From: Selaginella tamariscina
Taxonomy: Eukaryota > Streptophyta > Lycopodiopsida > Selaginellales > Selaginellaceae
NCBI GenBank assembly: GCA_003024785.1
Contig: PUQB01000625.1
Span: 1-64,000 of the forward strand
Direction of reading: 5' to 3'
Length of the DNA stretch: 64,000 nt
The notes below the pieces were generated by a model, which was given only the letters and a program-made list of their open reading frames with translations, was not told the DNA's origin and searched no databases. Shown in pieces: positions 23,418 through 34,619 of this stretch; within the stretch, counting starts at the first letter, position 1; every line of letters starts with the position of its first letter. The translations under genes were made by a program, and so were the position numbers.

Positions 23418-25123
23418 TGTCAGAGTTTTAACCCAAAGGGCCAACACGTGGCAACACGTGGCTGCCAGGTGGCCATTCGGCGTCATCACCCTGTGTGAGC
23501 AACGCTAAGTTTCCCAGAACAACCCCAACGACCCCTAGGGTTAGACTCTAATGCCCAAGTGGAGACTTAGGGTTTAGCCTAAGTCTCCCTAGAATGTCTA
23601 CCCCCAAACCCTTGAGGGATAACCCTAGTTGACTTAGGGTCTGCCTAGAAGACCTAGACAGGCTCATGCCCTAACCCCCATCAAGGAGACGTGTGTTCCA
23701 CACATACCCCTGACAGAGCTAAGGCATCGTCACTTACCCCTTGAGGAATCACCCTCATCCGGGAGTACAACCCCTTTAGGGCGACAAGGGGTACCCTGAA
23801 CCACGACTAACCCCTAAGGGTTTGAGTGGCCAAGTTATACCCTAGACCTAGGGCTAGTACTTAGTGAGGACACGAGTGTGCGCCGTAGGCACACGAGTGT
23901 TCTGCTAAGCAAACTCCCTAAGGCTAGGTTTGGGATAACCCTAAGCACATGACCTTGCGAGTGCCTCACGAAAGGGCTCCTGCTAACATGTTTAGGTTGT
24001 TCAACCCTTGAATTCCAAGGAGAACACTCCCCTAGCCAAGTGTGCCAAAGCACACCTAGTTATGAGACCTAACCTCCCTTGAGCGGATGCCCAAGGCTTA
24101 GCACCCTAGTGCAAGCACAAGCATGTCTGTTTGCTAGAGTATCCAACCCCTTGGCAACAAGCCCATGACATAACCCCAAAGGGCGTGCCTAGGCGTTGTA
24201 CCATGTGACGTTTAGCCCAGTGTCACATCTCCATGTGACACTGCCTTCCCCAATGTGGGCTATCATGCCATAGCCCTTAGATTCAAGAGTTGCACCAAGT
24301 GCCACAAACGTGGCTCCTAAATGCCAACTCTAGAACCCCTCAATTATCCCTCAGACCGGTAAGAACCTGTCAACAAGACCCACGCCCACAGTTGGACAAG
24401 ACAGAACGTGCCTTGGTTTGTGAGTGTTGCTCCTAGCTTGACGTGGAGGAGGAGGCTGGAGACAAGCCTCAACCTCTGCCTCTTGGAACGTGCATCCGAC
24501 AAGTCCTAGGCATGGATTCGCCAACGTTAAGGGTAAGCTACCCCGAAGGTGGGACGTACCCCTGCGTCTGGAAGTTAGGGGGTACAACAAAGGGTTGTAC
24601 CTTAACGACACAAGCTGAAGCTTGCACCGGCAGAAGAGCAACGAACTCAGTCATGAACCCAGGAGCTCTCCTACATATACTCTACCTTATTTATGTGAGC
24701 CCCCCCCCCCTTTTTCCTGTATGTGTTAGTGGGCTGGCACTAAATGCCAGCCCCTTAGTTAATGAGATGAGTTTGCACACTAACCCTACCCCTAAACCCT
24801 AACCAAGGGGGTGGGGGTTTTAGGGCGTGGGTTAGGGCAACCCTAGGGTTAGGTTAACCTTAGGGGTGTTCCTAACCCTATTTAACATGCCAAACTCATC
24901 TTAACTAGACGTCAAAATCGGGGGTGGTTTTCTAGAAGGTAAGTGCTACCTTCGCTTAGAGTTTCTCGCGACATCTAAAGATAGCCAACCGGACTACCCT
25001 TAAACACCTAAGTGCACTAAGCGGGGCTGTTTCTCACTACATTTAGGGTTCGTCAACATAGTACAGTAAGTAACAACAGTCAATGTCCAAAGTAAAGGGT
25101 CGAGTCATAGTAAAACTATGACA
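23418..25123 (-). repeat. 5' LTR of B2, 1706 bp
   Basis: It starts TGTCAGAGTTTTAACCC and ends TAAAACTATGACA on the plus strand. It has a single copy of the 68-bp unit that is doubled in the two sister LTRs. It contains telomere-like CCCTAAACCCTAACC near 24790 and a C run near 24700. Confidence 0.9.
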
Positions 25124-25128
25124 CTCGT

Positions 25129-27950
25129 ACTCCATGCAAAAAAACATCTGCATTTTGACGTAGTACTGCTATCAACTGTCTTCGGTATTTCTGGCTTGAG
25201 ATCCACTGCTATTCGTACTTTTCGTGGTCCATATTCACTTGTTTTAATTTCAACTTCTTCAGTCTTCTCATTTGTAGTAATCTCCAATTTTTGTTGAGTA
25301 TGTATTCTTGTTTGTCCTCTGTCTCGAATTGTAATTGTTGTTGAAAGGTTGTTTAAACTTATCCATTAGTCCGAGAGTATTCATATGTTGCTGTTGTTGA
25401 TCACTAGTAGCCGTCTTTTTCAAGTTTTCTTCTTTCGGTGTCATCTGGTATAAATCCGCTTGTGCTATCTCTATGAGGTCTAGATTACTTTCAAATAGGA
25501 GTTTTTCTTCTTCCCTGTTCAAGCCATAATGCCAGTCGAAATCCTCTATTTGCAATGGTCAAGTCAGTCGTCCTATTGGCTTCTTCTGCTGTGTTTCAAA
25601 CAACCGCTTCTTGTTCACTCTTATAAAGTACCATTTCGTCGTGCTCCCAATTATGTCGTACTTTTGCATCTCTTAATCATGGTCTTCCTAACAATATCTG
25701 GTATGGTTTACTGATCTGCTCGATACGTAGTACGACTAAAGATACCTTAAACTTGATTCTTGCAATTTCCATACACATAGATCTGATTATACCAATGGGT
25801 CTTACTTTTCTCTGATCCGCCATCCGTACTAAGAAAGGCATATTTTTAATAGGTCCAAGACCCAATTGTTTGCAAATCTGCTCTTCAATTATATTCACTC
25901 CTGAACCTCTATCAATAGGTATATTCTGAATATTGTTTTTACCAATCCGAGCTGTAATCATTGGCACCTCCTCATCCTAGTCCTTGTCTGTAAGAACTTC
26001 CGTGGTATTCACTCCTACCTAACTTGTATTGATTTGAATACTACTTACGTCCAAAGCATTTGTTATTTGTGTTCGTAAAATGGTGCTAATGTCAGTAACT
26101 CCTTTATAGTTAACTGTACAGGTTGTTGCAGACTCACAACAACAATATGATCTCCAAGTGGTACCATTGATGTGGATTGCTGTGAATGCGTGCTCATTTC
26201 ATTAGTCATCGAGTCTTGATTTTCTCCTTGTTGCATTTTTTGAATTTGATCAGTTACTCGTTGTACTGTAGCCTTTTCCTTCTCCCAATTCTTATGTATT
26301 GGTTCTTCTTTGCTTGGCTCCATCCGTACTCGCTTGGCTTGTGTTACCGCATACGTCTCAGTTGAGGGTAGTTCTGCATCTTGCTCCCATTTACACTCGT
26401 AATTTTGTTCTTGATGCTCATCTGCTCATTCTCTTGTTGAACTTCAATTCTCTGTGTCGCTGGTTCAGTAGAAGATGTTCCGGTGTTAAATTCACATTGT
26501 GGACATTCTGGTGAATAATGTCCCATCTCACCACATGTGTAACAACGAATATTGTTAAGTCGATTACATTCAGTAGAATAGTGTCCTTTTTCTCCACATT
26601 TAAAACATGTCACATTAGGATTCTGACCTCGTAATGCTGGTGGAGGTGGTATTGGTGGTAATAACGGTGGTCCTGGCTGTGCCGAAGCTGGTAACAAAGG
26701 CTGTCCTCTATGTGGTATCTCCGTATTATTACTTTGCCGGTAGAATGCTCCGGATTCACGAGGAAATCTCCTTCCATTTCCATTTCTGCGTTCCCCATTA
26801 TACGATCTTTGTGGATAGTCGTATGAATTAGCATTTCGTGGTTGCGGATAATCATATGAGTTAACATTTCGATTGTTGTTCCATCTAGGTGATGGTTGAA
26901 AATTATCAGCACGTCCCATGTTCCGACATTGTCTCGCTTCATGGCCTATTCCTCCACACATTTGACACTTCGGGATTTTACATTCAGAAGCATTATGCCC
27001 TTCATTTTTGCATGTTGTACAAAATATTGCTTTAATTCTTGATCGTATTTTGCTCTCCTTTCGGTATTGTCTTCTTGTTTCCCGTTCATCCTCATCTATG
27101 TATCTTGGGGTATCAACACTTTAAGTTATTTTGCTTCTTTAATTGCTTCAACTAAATCAGGCGGTTTGATCAGTCGTACTTGAAGCTGTAAATTGTCTTG
27201 TAGTCTGTTCATATACCATTTCTTTGCCAATTTATCGCTGATATCTCCGACCTCGCAACGGTTATATAATCTTCAAAATCGTCGAGTGTAATCTTCCACT
27301 TCCTCAGTAGGTCCTTGTCGTATTTCCTGCAACTGCACTGTCGGGTCTCGCTTTCGATACTTTCGTACATAATAATTCCTGAATACTATAAGTAGTACGT
27401 TGTACTTATCGATTGTGTTAGCATTTTCGTAATACCAATAGCTAACATCTCCCTTCAATGTAAATGGAGATATTCGTAATTTCTCATCTTCATCCTTGAT
27501 TTCATTGGCTATACACGCCTTCTCAAACTACTGAATATGTCAATTCGTATCTTCATTCTCAAGACTTGAAAAAGTAGATGGTATTACCTTCCCCGTAATT
27601 GTTAATGTTCCCATCTCGTCCGGTAATTCCACTGACAATAGTTCCCAGTTTTCTCGCGTTGATATTCGGGGCTTGTGATCGTTACTCCCCTGATTCAGAT
27701 CCTTCTCTCCTGTAACTTCGCCGCACTTCGTCGTTTGTTGCTCCTATTCTCGAGCTTCGACTTGTTCCTTTCTTCTCTATTCTTCACGTTCTTCAATCCT
27801 CTTCCGTGTCTCTATTACTGCTTGTCGCCGTAAATACCGCTCCTTGTGTTCTCTTTGCTGTCTCTGCTTAATTTCTTCATATCTTTGGCATTCTGCAAGA
27901 ATACGTCGATAATCATCCATTCACTTACTATACGCCACAGGTCCATTCTC
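25129..27950 (-). pseudogene. Element C gag and protease, decayed, with four CCHC zinc knuckles
   Basis: From the right, the minus strand encodes a charged coiled-coil-like N-terminus (27900-27750) and a gag core (DVSYWYYENANTIDKYNVLL, then EIRQGPTEEVEDYTRRF near 27300). Two CCHC knuckles follow at about 27020-26930 (CTTCKNEGHNASEC and CQMCGGIGHEARQC). A long Asn/Tyr/Pro-rich linker has a repeated NSYDYPQ. Two more knuckles lie at about 26610-26500 (CFKCGEKGHYSTEC and CYTCGEMGHYSPEC). A retropepsin-like domain at 25967-25677 has PIDRGSGVNIIEE where the family has D-T/S-G, and closes with ILLGRP. In-frame stops and frame changes occur in the gag core and N-terminus. The pol half lies at 9150-9928 beyond the B2 insertion. 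Confidence 0.82.
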
Positions 27951-28138
27951 ACGAAGTCTTCGGTTCACTATGTTCCATTTCCGCAATAGCTGCACTGATC
28001 GCATCCAAGACTCTCGCCTAGCCTCAATCTTTTCCTTTCGTCACAGCTCCTTTGAGTATCAGTCTACCTCTCCTGCTACATTATACAAACACATTATTAA
28101 TCACCTACTAACACGACCATCCCTCTGTGGTCGCCATA

Positions 28139-30508
28139 TGTTAACCCATAAAATCCTACCTCCGTACATAGGTAGGATTGCCGTCGATAAACCCGTATTA
28201 AGGGTCTATCGGAATAAGACAGAGACATAATTAGACGTTAGAAAGTCAGGAAAAGGGTAAGGATGGCAAGGTGTATAGCAGGTAGCAGTACTATGGATCC
28301 CGTCACAGTACTGGAAATAAGATCAATATACTACATAACAGAAAAGCAAGCAAGAGATAGACGTATTGAGAGAGAAAGGAAACTTATATTATGTCCACGC
28401 ACAGCACATGGTACAAAATAACAGTATACTCGGGATGCCCTTCTAGTCCTAATCTGGTCTATTTATACCCGTACTTTAGGTCCCGTACTAACAGTTATCA
28501 CAACTGCCTCCCAACCTTATCCATTCAGTTACTGTAACTCCTTTTTATCCTTATCCAAAAATGCCGTACTCCGCTGATATCGTATTGCGGTGATGACCCG
28601 TAGCGGTATTGTCAGAGTTTTAAACCCAAAGGGCCAACACGTGGTAACACGTGGATGCCAGGTGGCCATTCGGCGTCATCACCCTGTGTGAGCAACGCTA
28701 AGTTTCCCAGAACAACCCCAACGACCCCTAAGGTTAGACTCTAATGCCCAAGTGGACAGGAGACTTAGGGTTTAGCCTAAGTCTCCTTAGAGTGTCTACC
28801 CCCAAAACCCTTGAGGGATAACCTAGTTGACTTAGGGTTTAGCCTATGTCTCCCTAGAGTGTCTGCCCCCAAAACCCTTGAGGGATAACCCTAGTTGACT
28901 TAGGGTCTTGCCCTAGAAGACCTAGACAGGCTCATGCCCTAACCCCATCAAGGAGATGGGTGTTCCACACATACCCCTAGACAGAGCTAAGGCATCGTCA
29001 CTTACTCCTTGAGGAATCACCCTCATCCGGGAGTACAACCCCTTTAGGGCGACAAGGGGTGCCCTAAACCACGACTAACCCCTAAGGGTTTGAGTGGCCA
29101 AGTTAAACCCTAGACCTAGGGCTAGTACTTAGTGAGGACACGAGTGTGCGTTGTAGGCGGACACGAGTGTTCTGCTAAGCAAACTCCCTAAGGTTAGGTT
29201 TGGGATAACCCTAAGCACATGACCTTGCGAGTGCCTTACGAAAGGGCTTCTACTAATGAGCTTAGGTTGTCAACCCTGGATTCCAAGGAGAAACACTCCC
29301 TAGCCAAGTGTGCCAAAGCACACCTAGTTACGAGACCTAACCTCCCTTGAGCGGATGCCCAAGGCTTAGCACCCTAGTGCAAGCACAAGCATGCTTGTTT
29401 GCTAGAGTATCCAACCCCTTAGCAACAAGCCCATGACATAACCCCAAAGGGCGTGCCTCGGCGTTGTACCATGTGACGTTTAGCCCAGTGTCACATCTCC
29501 ATGTGACACTGCCTTCCATGATGTGGGCTATCATGCCATAGCCCTTAGATTCAAGAGTTGCACCAAGTACCACAAACGTGGTCCTTTAATGCCAACTCTA
29601 GAACCCCTCAATGAACCCTCAGGAACTAGGTAACGTGAACCTGTCAAACAAGGTCTCACGCCCACAGTTGGACAAGGACACGGATGTGCCTTGCTTGGCC
29701 GTGAGTGCTACACCTAGCTTGACGTGGAGGAGGAGGCTGGAGACAAGCCTCAACCTCTGCCTCTTGGAACGTGCATTCCGACAAGACCTCCCAGGCATGG
29801 ATTCGCCAACGTTAAGGGTAAGCTACCCCGAAGGTGGGACGTACCCCTGGCATCTGGAAGTTAGGGCGGCACAACAGAGGGTTGTGCCTTGACGACACAA
29901 GCTAGAGCTTGCACCGGGAGAGAGTAACGAGCTCAGTCATGAACCCAGGAACCCTCACTCCTATATACTACCTTATTTATGTGACAGAGGCCCCCCCCCT
30001 GTTTTCCTGTTTACATAAGTGGGCTAGCACTGAGGGAACATACTTGGTGAGTTATCCATCGACCCCTAAACCCTAACCTGTCAAACCTGGGGTATTTCTA
30101 AGCATATCCGACATGCCGAACTCACCGGAACTAGCCATTAATCCAACCGGGACACGGAAAACCAAGGTAAGAGTTTTCTAGATGGAAGTGCTAGCTTCGC
30201 CCAGAGTTTCTTGCAAATACCTAATGACACCCGGCCGGACCATCACTAGATATCCAAGTGCACTAAGCGGGCCTGTTTCTTCTACACCTAGGGCTTATCA
30301 ACATAGTACAGTAGGTAACAACAGTCAACGTCCAAAGTAAAGAGGAGTCATAGTAAAAACTATGACATGTATTGCATCAATAACTCGTACTCTGATATAT
30401 CCTTCCCACTCTCGATTTTCCACAATATATATTGTTTTTGATATTTTTCCCATTATATTGCCCATGAATAATAAGAAATTCTACCAATGTCTAACTATGC
30501 TCCTAACA
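28139..30508 (-). repeat. 5' LTR of element C, split by a solo B LTR (28139-28609 and 30373-30508)
   Basis: The joined pieces give about 607 bp and match 8501-9109. Just outside, minus strand, is TGGCGACCACAGAGGG (28122-28137), placed where a primer-binding site should be. Confidence 0.88.
28610..30367 (-). repeat. Solo LTR of family B, 1758 bp, inside element C's LTR
   Basis: Plus-strand ends TGTCAGAGTTTTAAACCC and AAAACTATGACA match the B2 LTRs. The flanks GGTAT (28605-28609) and TGTAT (30368-30372) look like a 5-bp duplication with one change. It carries two 68-bp units (28762-28828, 28829-28896) like 9929-11168. No interior sequence is present. Confidence 0.9.
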
Positions 30509-30512
30509 TCCC

Positions 30513-30840
30513 GCAGGCCCTTCATGCAGGCCCTCCATGCAGGTCATGGGCGGCGGGATTAATCCCACCGCCCTTTACACAGGCCCTCCGCGCAGGATTA
30601 ATCCCGTCGCCCATGACTTGCGTGGAGGGCTTGCATGAAGAAATCCCGCCGCTCATGACTTGCGTGAAGGGCTTGGGTGGCAGGATTAATTCTGCCACTC
30701 ATGACCTGTGTGAAGGGCGGTGGGATTAATCCCGCTACCCAGGAGGGTAACGAATGTGCTACGGGATTAATCCCGCCGCCAACAGGGCTAACCAAAGAGC
30801 GGCAAGATTAATCCCACCACCCAGGCGTTAATCCCGCACA
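30513..30840. repeat. Minisatellite of palindromic GGCGGGATTAATCCCGCC-like units (right part)
   Basis: About eight more units occur, for example GGCGGGATTAATCCCACCGC near 30551 and ACGGGATTAATCCCGCCGCC near 30761. This is the continuation of the array at 7845-8500 on the other side of element C. Confidence 0.85.
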
Positions 30841-30917
30841 CACACATATATGTATATGTATATACGAGAGTGTGCATGTGTGCCAGAGATAGAAAAATCA
30901 ATAAGATTATACAGATA

Positions 30918-30958
<41 letters not shown>

Positions 30959-31310
30959 GGATATGTATATCATGTGTGTGCAAAATAAATTTAATTATAC
31001 AGATACACACATGCACACACACACACACACTATATTATGTATATGTATATACAGGAGTGTGCGTGTGTGTCCGAGAGATAGATAAATAAATAAATTTATA
31101 CACATAACATAATATATGTATTTATATATGTATATAGGTATGTATATGTGTATATGTATATCGTGTGTATGCGTGTGTGAGCGAAACAAATAAAAATTAT
31201 ACAAATAAACACACACACACATATATATATATATACACAGGAGTGTGCGTGTGTGTGTGCAACAAATAAAATTAATAAATCAATAAATTATACAGATACA
31301 CACACACATA

Positions 31311-31346
<36 letters not shown>

Positions 31347-31429
31347 GGAGTGTGCATGTGTGTGTGAGAGATAAAATTAATAAATCAATAAAATTACACA
31401 CACACACACACACACCACACACACACACA

Positions 31430-31479
<50 letters not shown>

Positions 31480-31610
31480 GAGTGTGCGTGTTGTGCGAGA
31501 AATAGATAAATAAATTTTTATTATTAAGATACACACATATAAATGTATATGTAAATACAGATAAATAAATATACACCGAAGTGTGCGTGTGAGAAAGAGA
31601 GAGATTTCAC
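30836..31610. repeat. Composite AC/AT microsatellite array
   Basis: Six imperfect units of roughly 100-190 bp repeat the order: (TA)n, AGGAGTGTGCGTGTGTG, GAGATAGATAAATAAAT, ATACAGATACACACAC, then (CA)n. Anchor words occur near 30865, 31053, 31241, 31347, 31479 and 31578. Open frames here are His-Thr or Tyr-Ile repeat artefacts. Confidence 0.88.
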
Positions 31611-32639
31611 CTGTTTGAATGTGCTTTCAAACCCTATTGCACCACTGTGCTATTTTGCATCGCCATGCCTTTTGAGAGAGAGATCTATACAACTACTCTA
31701 ATCCACTATCACCACCTCCACCGCTTTTCTTCTTGAAACCCTAAGAATATACCTAAACCCTAAAAGGAATAAAATATATATTAATCCTAATTGAATATTC
31801 CTTTTAAGAATATACTTAAACCCTAAAAAGAATAAAATATATATTGACTCTAAACGAATATTCTTTCATTATATTATCATAATTTTAAATCTGTGCATGT
31901 GTGGGTGTGTGGGTATATCACATACACCCCAAAAATATAAATCATGCAGGGGTTTAACATATGTGTGTCTATGAGAGTGTTAAATTTCCACGTGTAGCAA
32001 TATATATATCACACATATAATATACACATAGACATATGTGCATAGTACATAATATTGTCACGTTAGTACACATTATGGATCATGCATGGTGTGTATGTAT
32101 GAGAGAAGAGAGAGTGTTAAAAAATTAATTTTGTACACATTGCATATATTAATACACATATATACATGCACATATTATCCACAGACATACATACATAGTA
32201 CATAATATTGTAACATTAGTACATATTATGGATCATGCATGGTGTGTATGTATGAGAGAAGAGAGACAGGCTACATATTATGGATCATGCATGGTGTGTA
32301 TGTATGAGAGAAGAGATCATGCATGGTGTGTATGTATGAAAGAAGAGAGAGAGTGTTAACAAATTAAAATTGTACACATTGCATATATTAATACACATAT
32401 ACATACACACGTGTATACACACAGACATATATACATATTACATGTGTAAATTCAATGTGTTACATACACACAGACTGAGTACATATATATCATACATGTG
32501 TTGAACATGATGTTTTCAATAAAGAAACAACATCTCTCCAGTTTGATTTAGGGTTTAAACCCAATGCAAGTATTTTATTATTAAATTTTATATGGTACAT
32601 AATATATATATTAGTATAAAATCCTTATACTAATATAAA
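31611..32639. repeat. AT-rich spacer with small local duplications
   Basis: A roughly 65-bp segment starting ACCCTAA(A)GAATATAC is duplicated in tandem at about 31738-31866. A second family containing GGATCATGCATGGTGTGTAT recurs near 32073, 32230, 32282 and 32316, followed each time by ATGTATGAGAGAAGAGA. No gene is seen. Confidence 0.75.
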
Positions 32640-32662
32640 CTAAATGCATGCACATTTTCTTA

Positions 32663-33920
32663 TTATTTCCTGATGCCATGACTGCAAGAGAGAGGTTCGA
32701 TAGCATGGGTAACTACGTCAGAAGCAATCAGACACCCATCGGCCACCTCTACAGGAACTGCACACTTCAACTTCACCACCGAAATGCCATGTTGAGTTGC
32801 AAAAGTGTCATATATGAAGCATGCATTTGCACCAGTGTTTAACAGGGCAAACTCCTTGAGCTCTCGATTATTAAGATGAATGTGTATAGGAAATTTGAGT
32901 GATAGAATGGTATGAGCAGCACCAATGGAGCCTGCACCTACGTCCAAACTTCGCGGTTCCTAGACGAAGTGGACATTGAAGTTTTCCGACTGAACTTCAG
33001 CTTCAACTTCACGCGTCTTGAACTTCTTGGTTTTAATAGAATATTCTACCACCTTGTGTCTTGCTTCACCACAATACAAGCATAGGTTCTCACTGCGGTG
33101 ACGTTGCTTCTCAGCAGCAAAAAGAGAGCCACGCTTAGATTTCTCAACCTCCATAGGAACTACTCCAGAAGGTGGTGCAGAACATGTACCACATCTATAG
33201 GATTGGTTTGCAGAAACTGTTGACAGGATCTTTCCTGACAACGCTCAAACAAACGGTTGTCGCAACAAACAGCTTGTTGCATGATCTCCACTAATGTTTG
33301 GGCATCCGGTAACATAAGAAGAAGGTCCTTCACATCATCCCTCAACCCAAAACGGAAGTGTTCGATCAATGCAGTCTTCGTGCAAAGTTGCTGAAATTCG
33401 GATGCATAGATGGAAGCTGGTCAGGATCCTTGAGTGAGCTTTCGTAACTTCGTGCATGTGGAATGGTACTTATCAGGATCTCCAAAGCAGGTTTCAAAGG
33501 CAGCCACGAAACTTTCAAGTCTTTTATCAATGGGTCGTCATGCTCCAGCAAGGGGGCAACCCAAGCCCATGGAGATCCACTTAGTAAGGATGCCAAAAGG
33601 CCAACCTTTTATGCATTAGTCAAGTAGCGGTGTGGTTGCATGCGGATCAAGAGCCGGATCTGATTCAGGAAACCTTGGAAATTAGCAAGATTGCCACTGA
33701 ACTTTTCTGGCATACTGATCTTCGGCTTTGAAAAAAAGTTCAATGAAGAGGGAACCACCGATGCCTGAGAGAGAGCCTGTGCAGCAGCCTTGGAGGATGC
33801 ATCAGCAGCTGCATGTGCCGCATTAGTGGAACCTTACAGATCGGTGACCACTTGGCGCAAAGTGGCCAGGTCATGAAGTAATATTTGGTGCTCGCGTTGA
33901 AAGTGTTCAAAATCAGCCAT
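32663..33920 (-). pseudogene. gag-protease of family D, decayed
   Basis: The start region near 33920 (MADFEHFQREHQILLHDL in the natural reading) parallels the left copy. The gag core reads FRFGLRDDVKDLLLMLPDA at about 33357-33300 after a frame change and a small deletion relative to the left copy. A single knuckle CLYCGEARHKVVEY (about 33080) lacks the last Cys of CCHC. The protease at 32947-32663 has FALLNTGANACFI where the family needs D-T-G, so the catalytic Asp is Asn. The fragment ends soon after. Both the frame breaks and the lost Asp indicate a dead copy. Confidence 0.8.
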
Positions 33921-34016
33921 GATATATGAAAGAAAAAGGAGGAAAACGAAGGAAAAGAATCAAGGGAAAAAAAGGTAGTTAGGAAATAGAGAGCTATAAA
34001 GGAGTTACTATCAAAT

Positions 34017-34619
34017 TGTCAAGCCACAATCCAGGAACCAAGAAGAGAGCAGGATTTCAAGAACAAAAAGGCTTGACTCAGAAGCAGGACAGGGAGCAGG
34101 ACAGGAACTAGGAACTCAGGAGCAAGACCAGGCGCAGGACAGTATCCAAGAGCAAAACAGGAACAAGATAGAATCCAGGAGCAAGACCAGGCGCAGGACA
34201 GTATCCAAGAGCAAAACAGGAACAAGATAGAATCCAGGAGTAAGACAGAAAGGCGCAGGAAATCCAAGAACAAGACAGGAACATGATGGGATCTGGGAGT
34301 AAGACAGGAACAGGACAGGATTCAGGAGCAAGACAAAGAAAGAACAAGAAGCAAGGAGCAAGACAAGATTGATCATAATAAGACTGGTGTTGATAGTAAC
34401 TGATTGTACAACAATTAGGTCGGAGCTTTTATGTTCATAACTCCAAGAGCTAATTTAGGCATGAGTGCTAAAAGTGGTTTCATGCATTTAAAAGTGGCTG
34501 CATGCATGCAGAGGCTAAGATGAGTCCACATGTCCCTTATCCTTTAGGCATATCCTGTAAGAATATTCTATAACTCGTATCATGTATCCAGAATCCTGTA
34601 TCCTATATCGGTCGTGACA
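34017..34619 (-). repeat. LTR, family D (5' LTR of right copy), 603 bp
   Basis: Plus-strand ends are TGTCAAGCCACAATCC and CGGTCGTGACA. The middle includes a near-exact duplication of a segment starting AGAATCCAGGAGCAAGACC (about 34110-34230). Confidence 0.9.

Larger units (their letters stand above)
9929..25123 (-). mobile_element. Non-autonomous LTR retrotransposon B2 inserted in element C
   Basis: LTRs are TGTCAGAGTTTTAACCC...ACTATGACA on the plus strand. The right one (23418-25123) is the 5' LTR in minus orientation; the left one (9929-11168 plus 19127-19684) is the 3' LTR, split by element A. A perfect 5-bp target duplication CTCGT flanks it at 9924-9928 and 25124-25128. A primer-binding site for initiator Met tRNA lies at 23404-23415 (minus strand TGGTATCGGAGC). 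The 3.7-kb interior has no recognisable gag or pol. Its LTR ends, PBS region and 3' untranslated region match those of element A, so it looks like a large non-autonomous derivative of the A family. Native length is about 7.24 kb. Confidence 0.88.
8501..30508 (-). mobile_element. LTR retrotransposon C, outermost element of the nest
   Basis: LTRs of about 607-609 bp, TGTTAACCC...CCTAACA on the plus strand, lie at 8501-9109 and 28139-30508 (the latter interrupted). Native interior DNA is 9110-9928 plus 25129-28138, about 3.8 kb. Gag and protease remnants lie next to the right LTR and a reverse transcriptase fragment next to the left LTR, so it reads on the minus strand. A purine-rich tract (complement of TCCCCCCAAACT at 9110-9121) abuts the 3' LTR. 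TCCC occurs just outside both ends (8497-8500 and 30509-30512), a probable target duplication. RNase H and integrase are missing, so it is a deletion derivative. Confidence 0.85.
32640..34619 (-). mobile_element. Truncated Ty3-type LTR element, family D (right copy)
   Basis: The order on the minus strand is LTR (34017-34619), leader, gag, zinc knuckle, protease, then an abrupt end in AT-rich DNA near 32640. RT, integrase and the 3' LTR are missing. It has the same orientation as the left copy at 1-1274. Confidence 0.87.

Noticed and set aside
30850..31513. Open frames of His-Thr and Tyr-Ile repeats on both strands
   Set aside because: They are translations of (CA)n and (TA)n microsatellites.
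773..34619. Treating the two outer D LTRs as the two ends of one giant element
   Set aside because: Both are 5' LTRs in the same orientation, each followed by its own gag; they are separate truncated copies.
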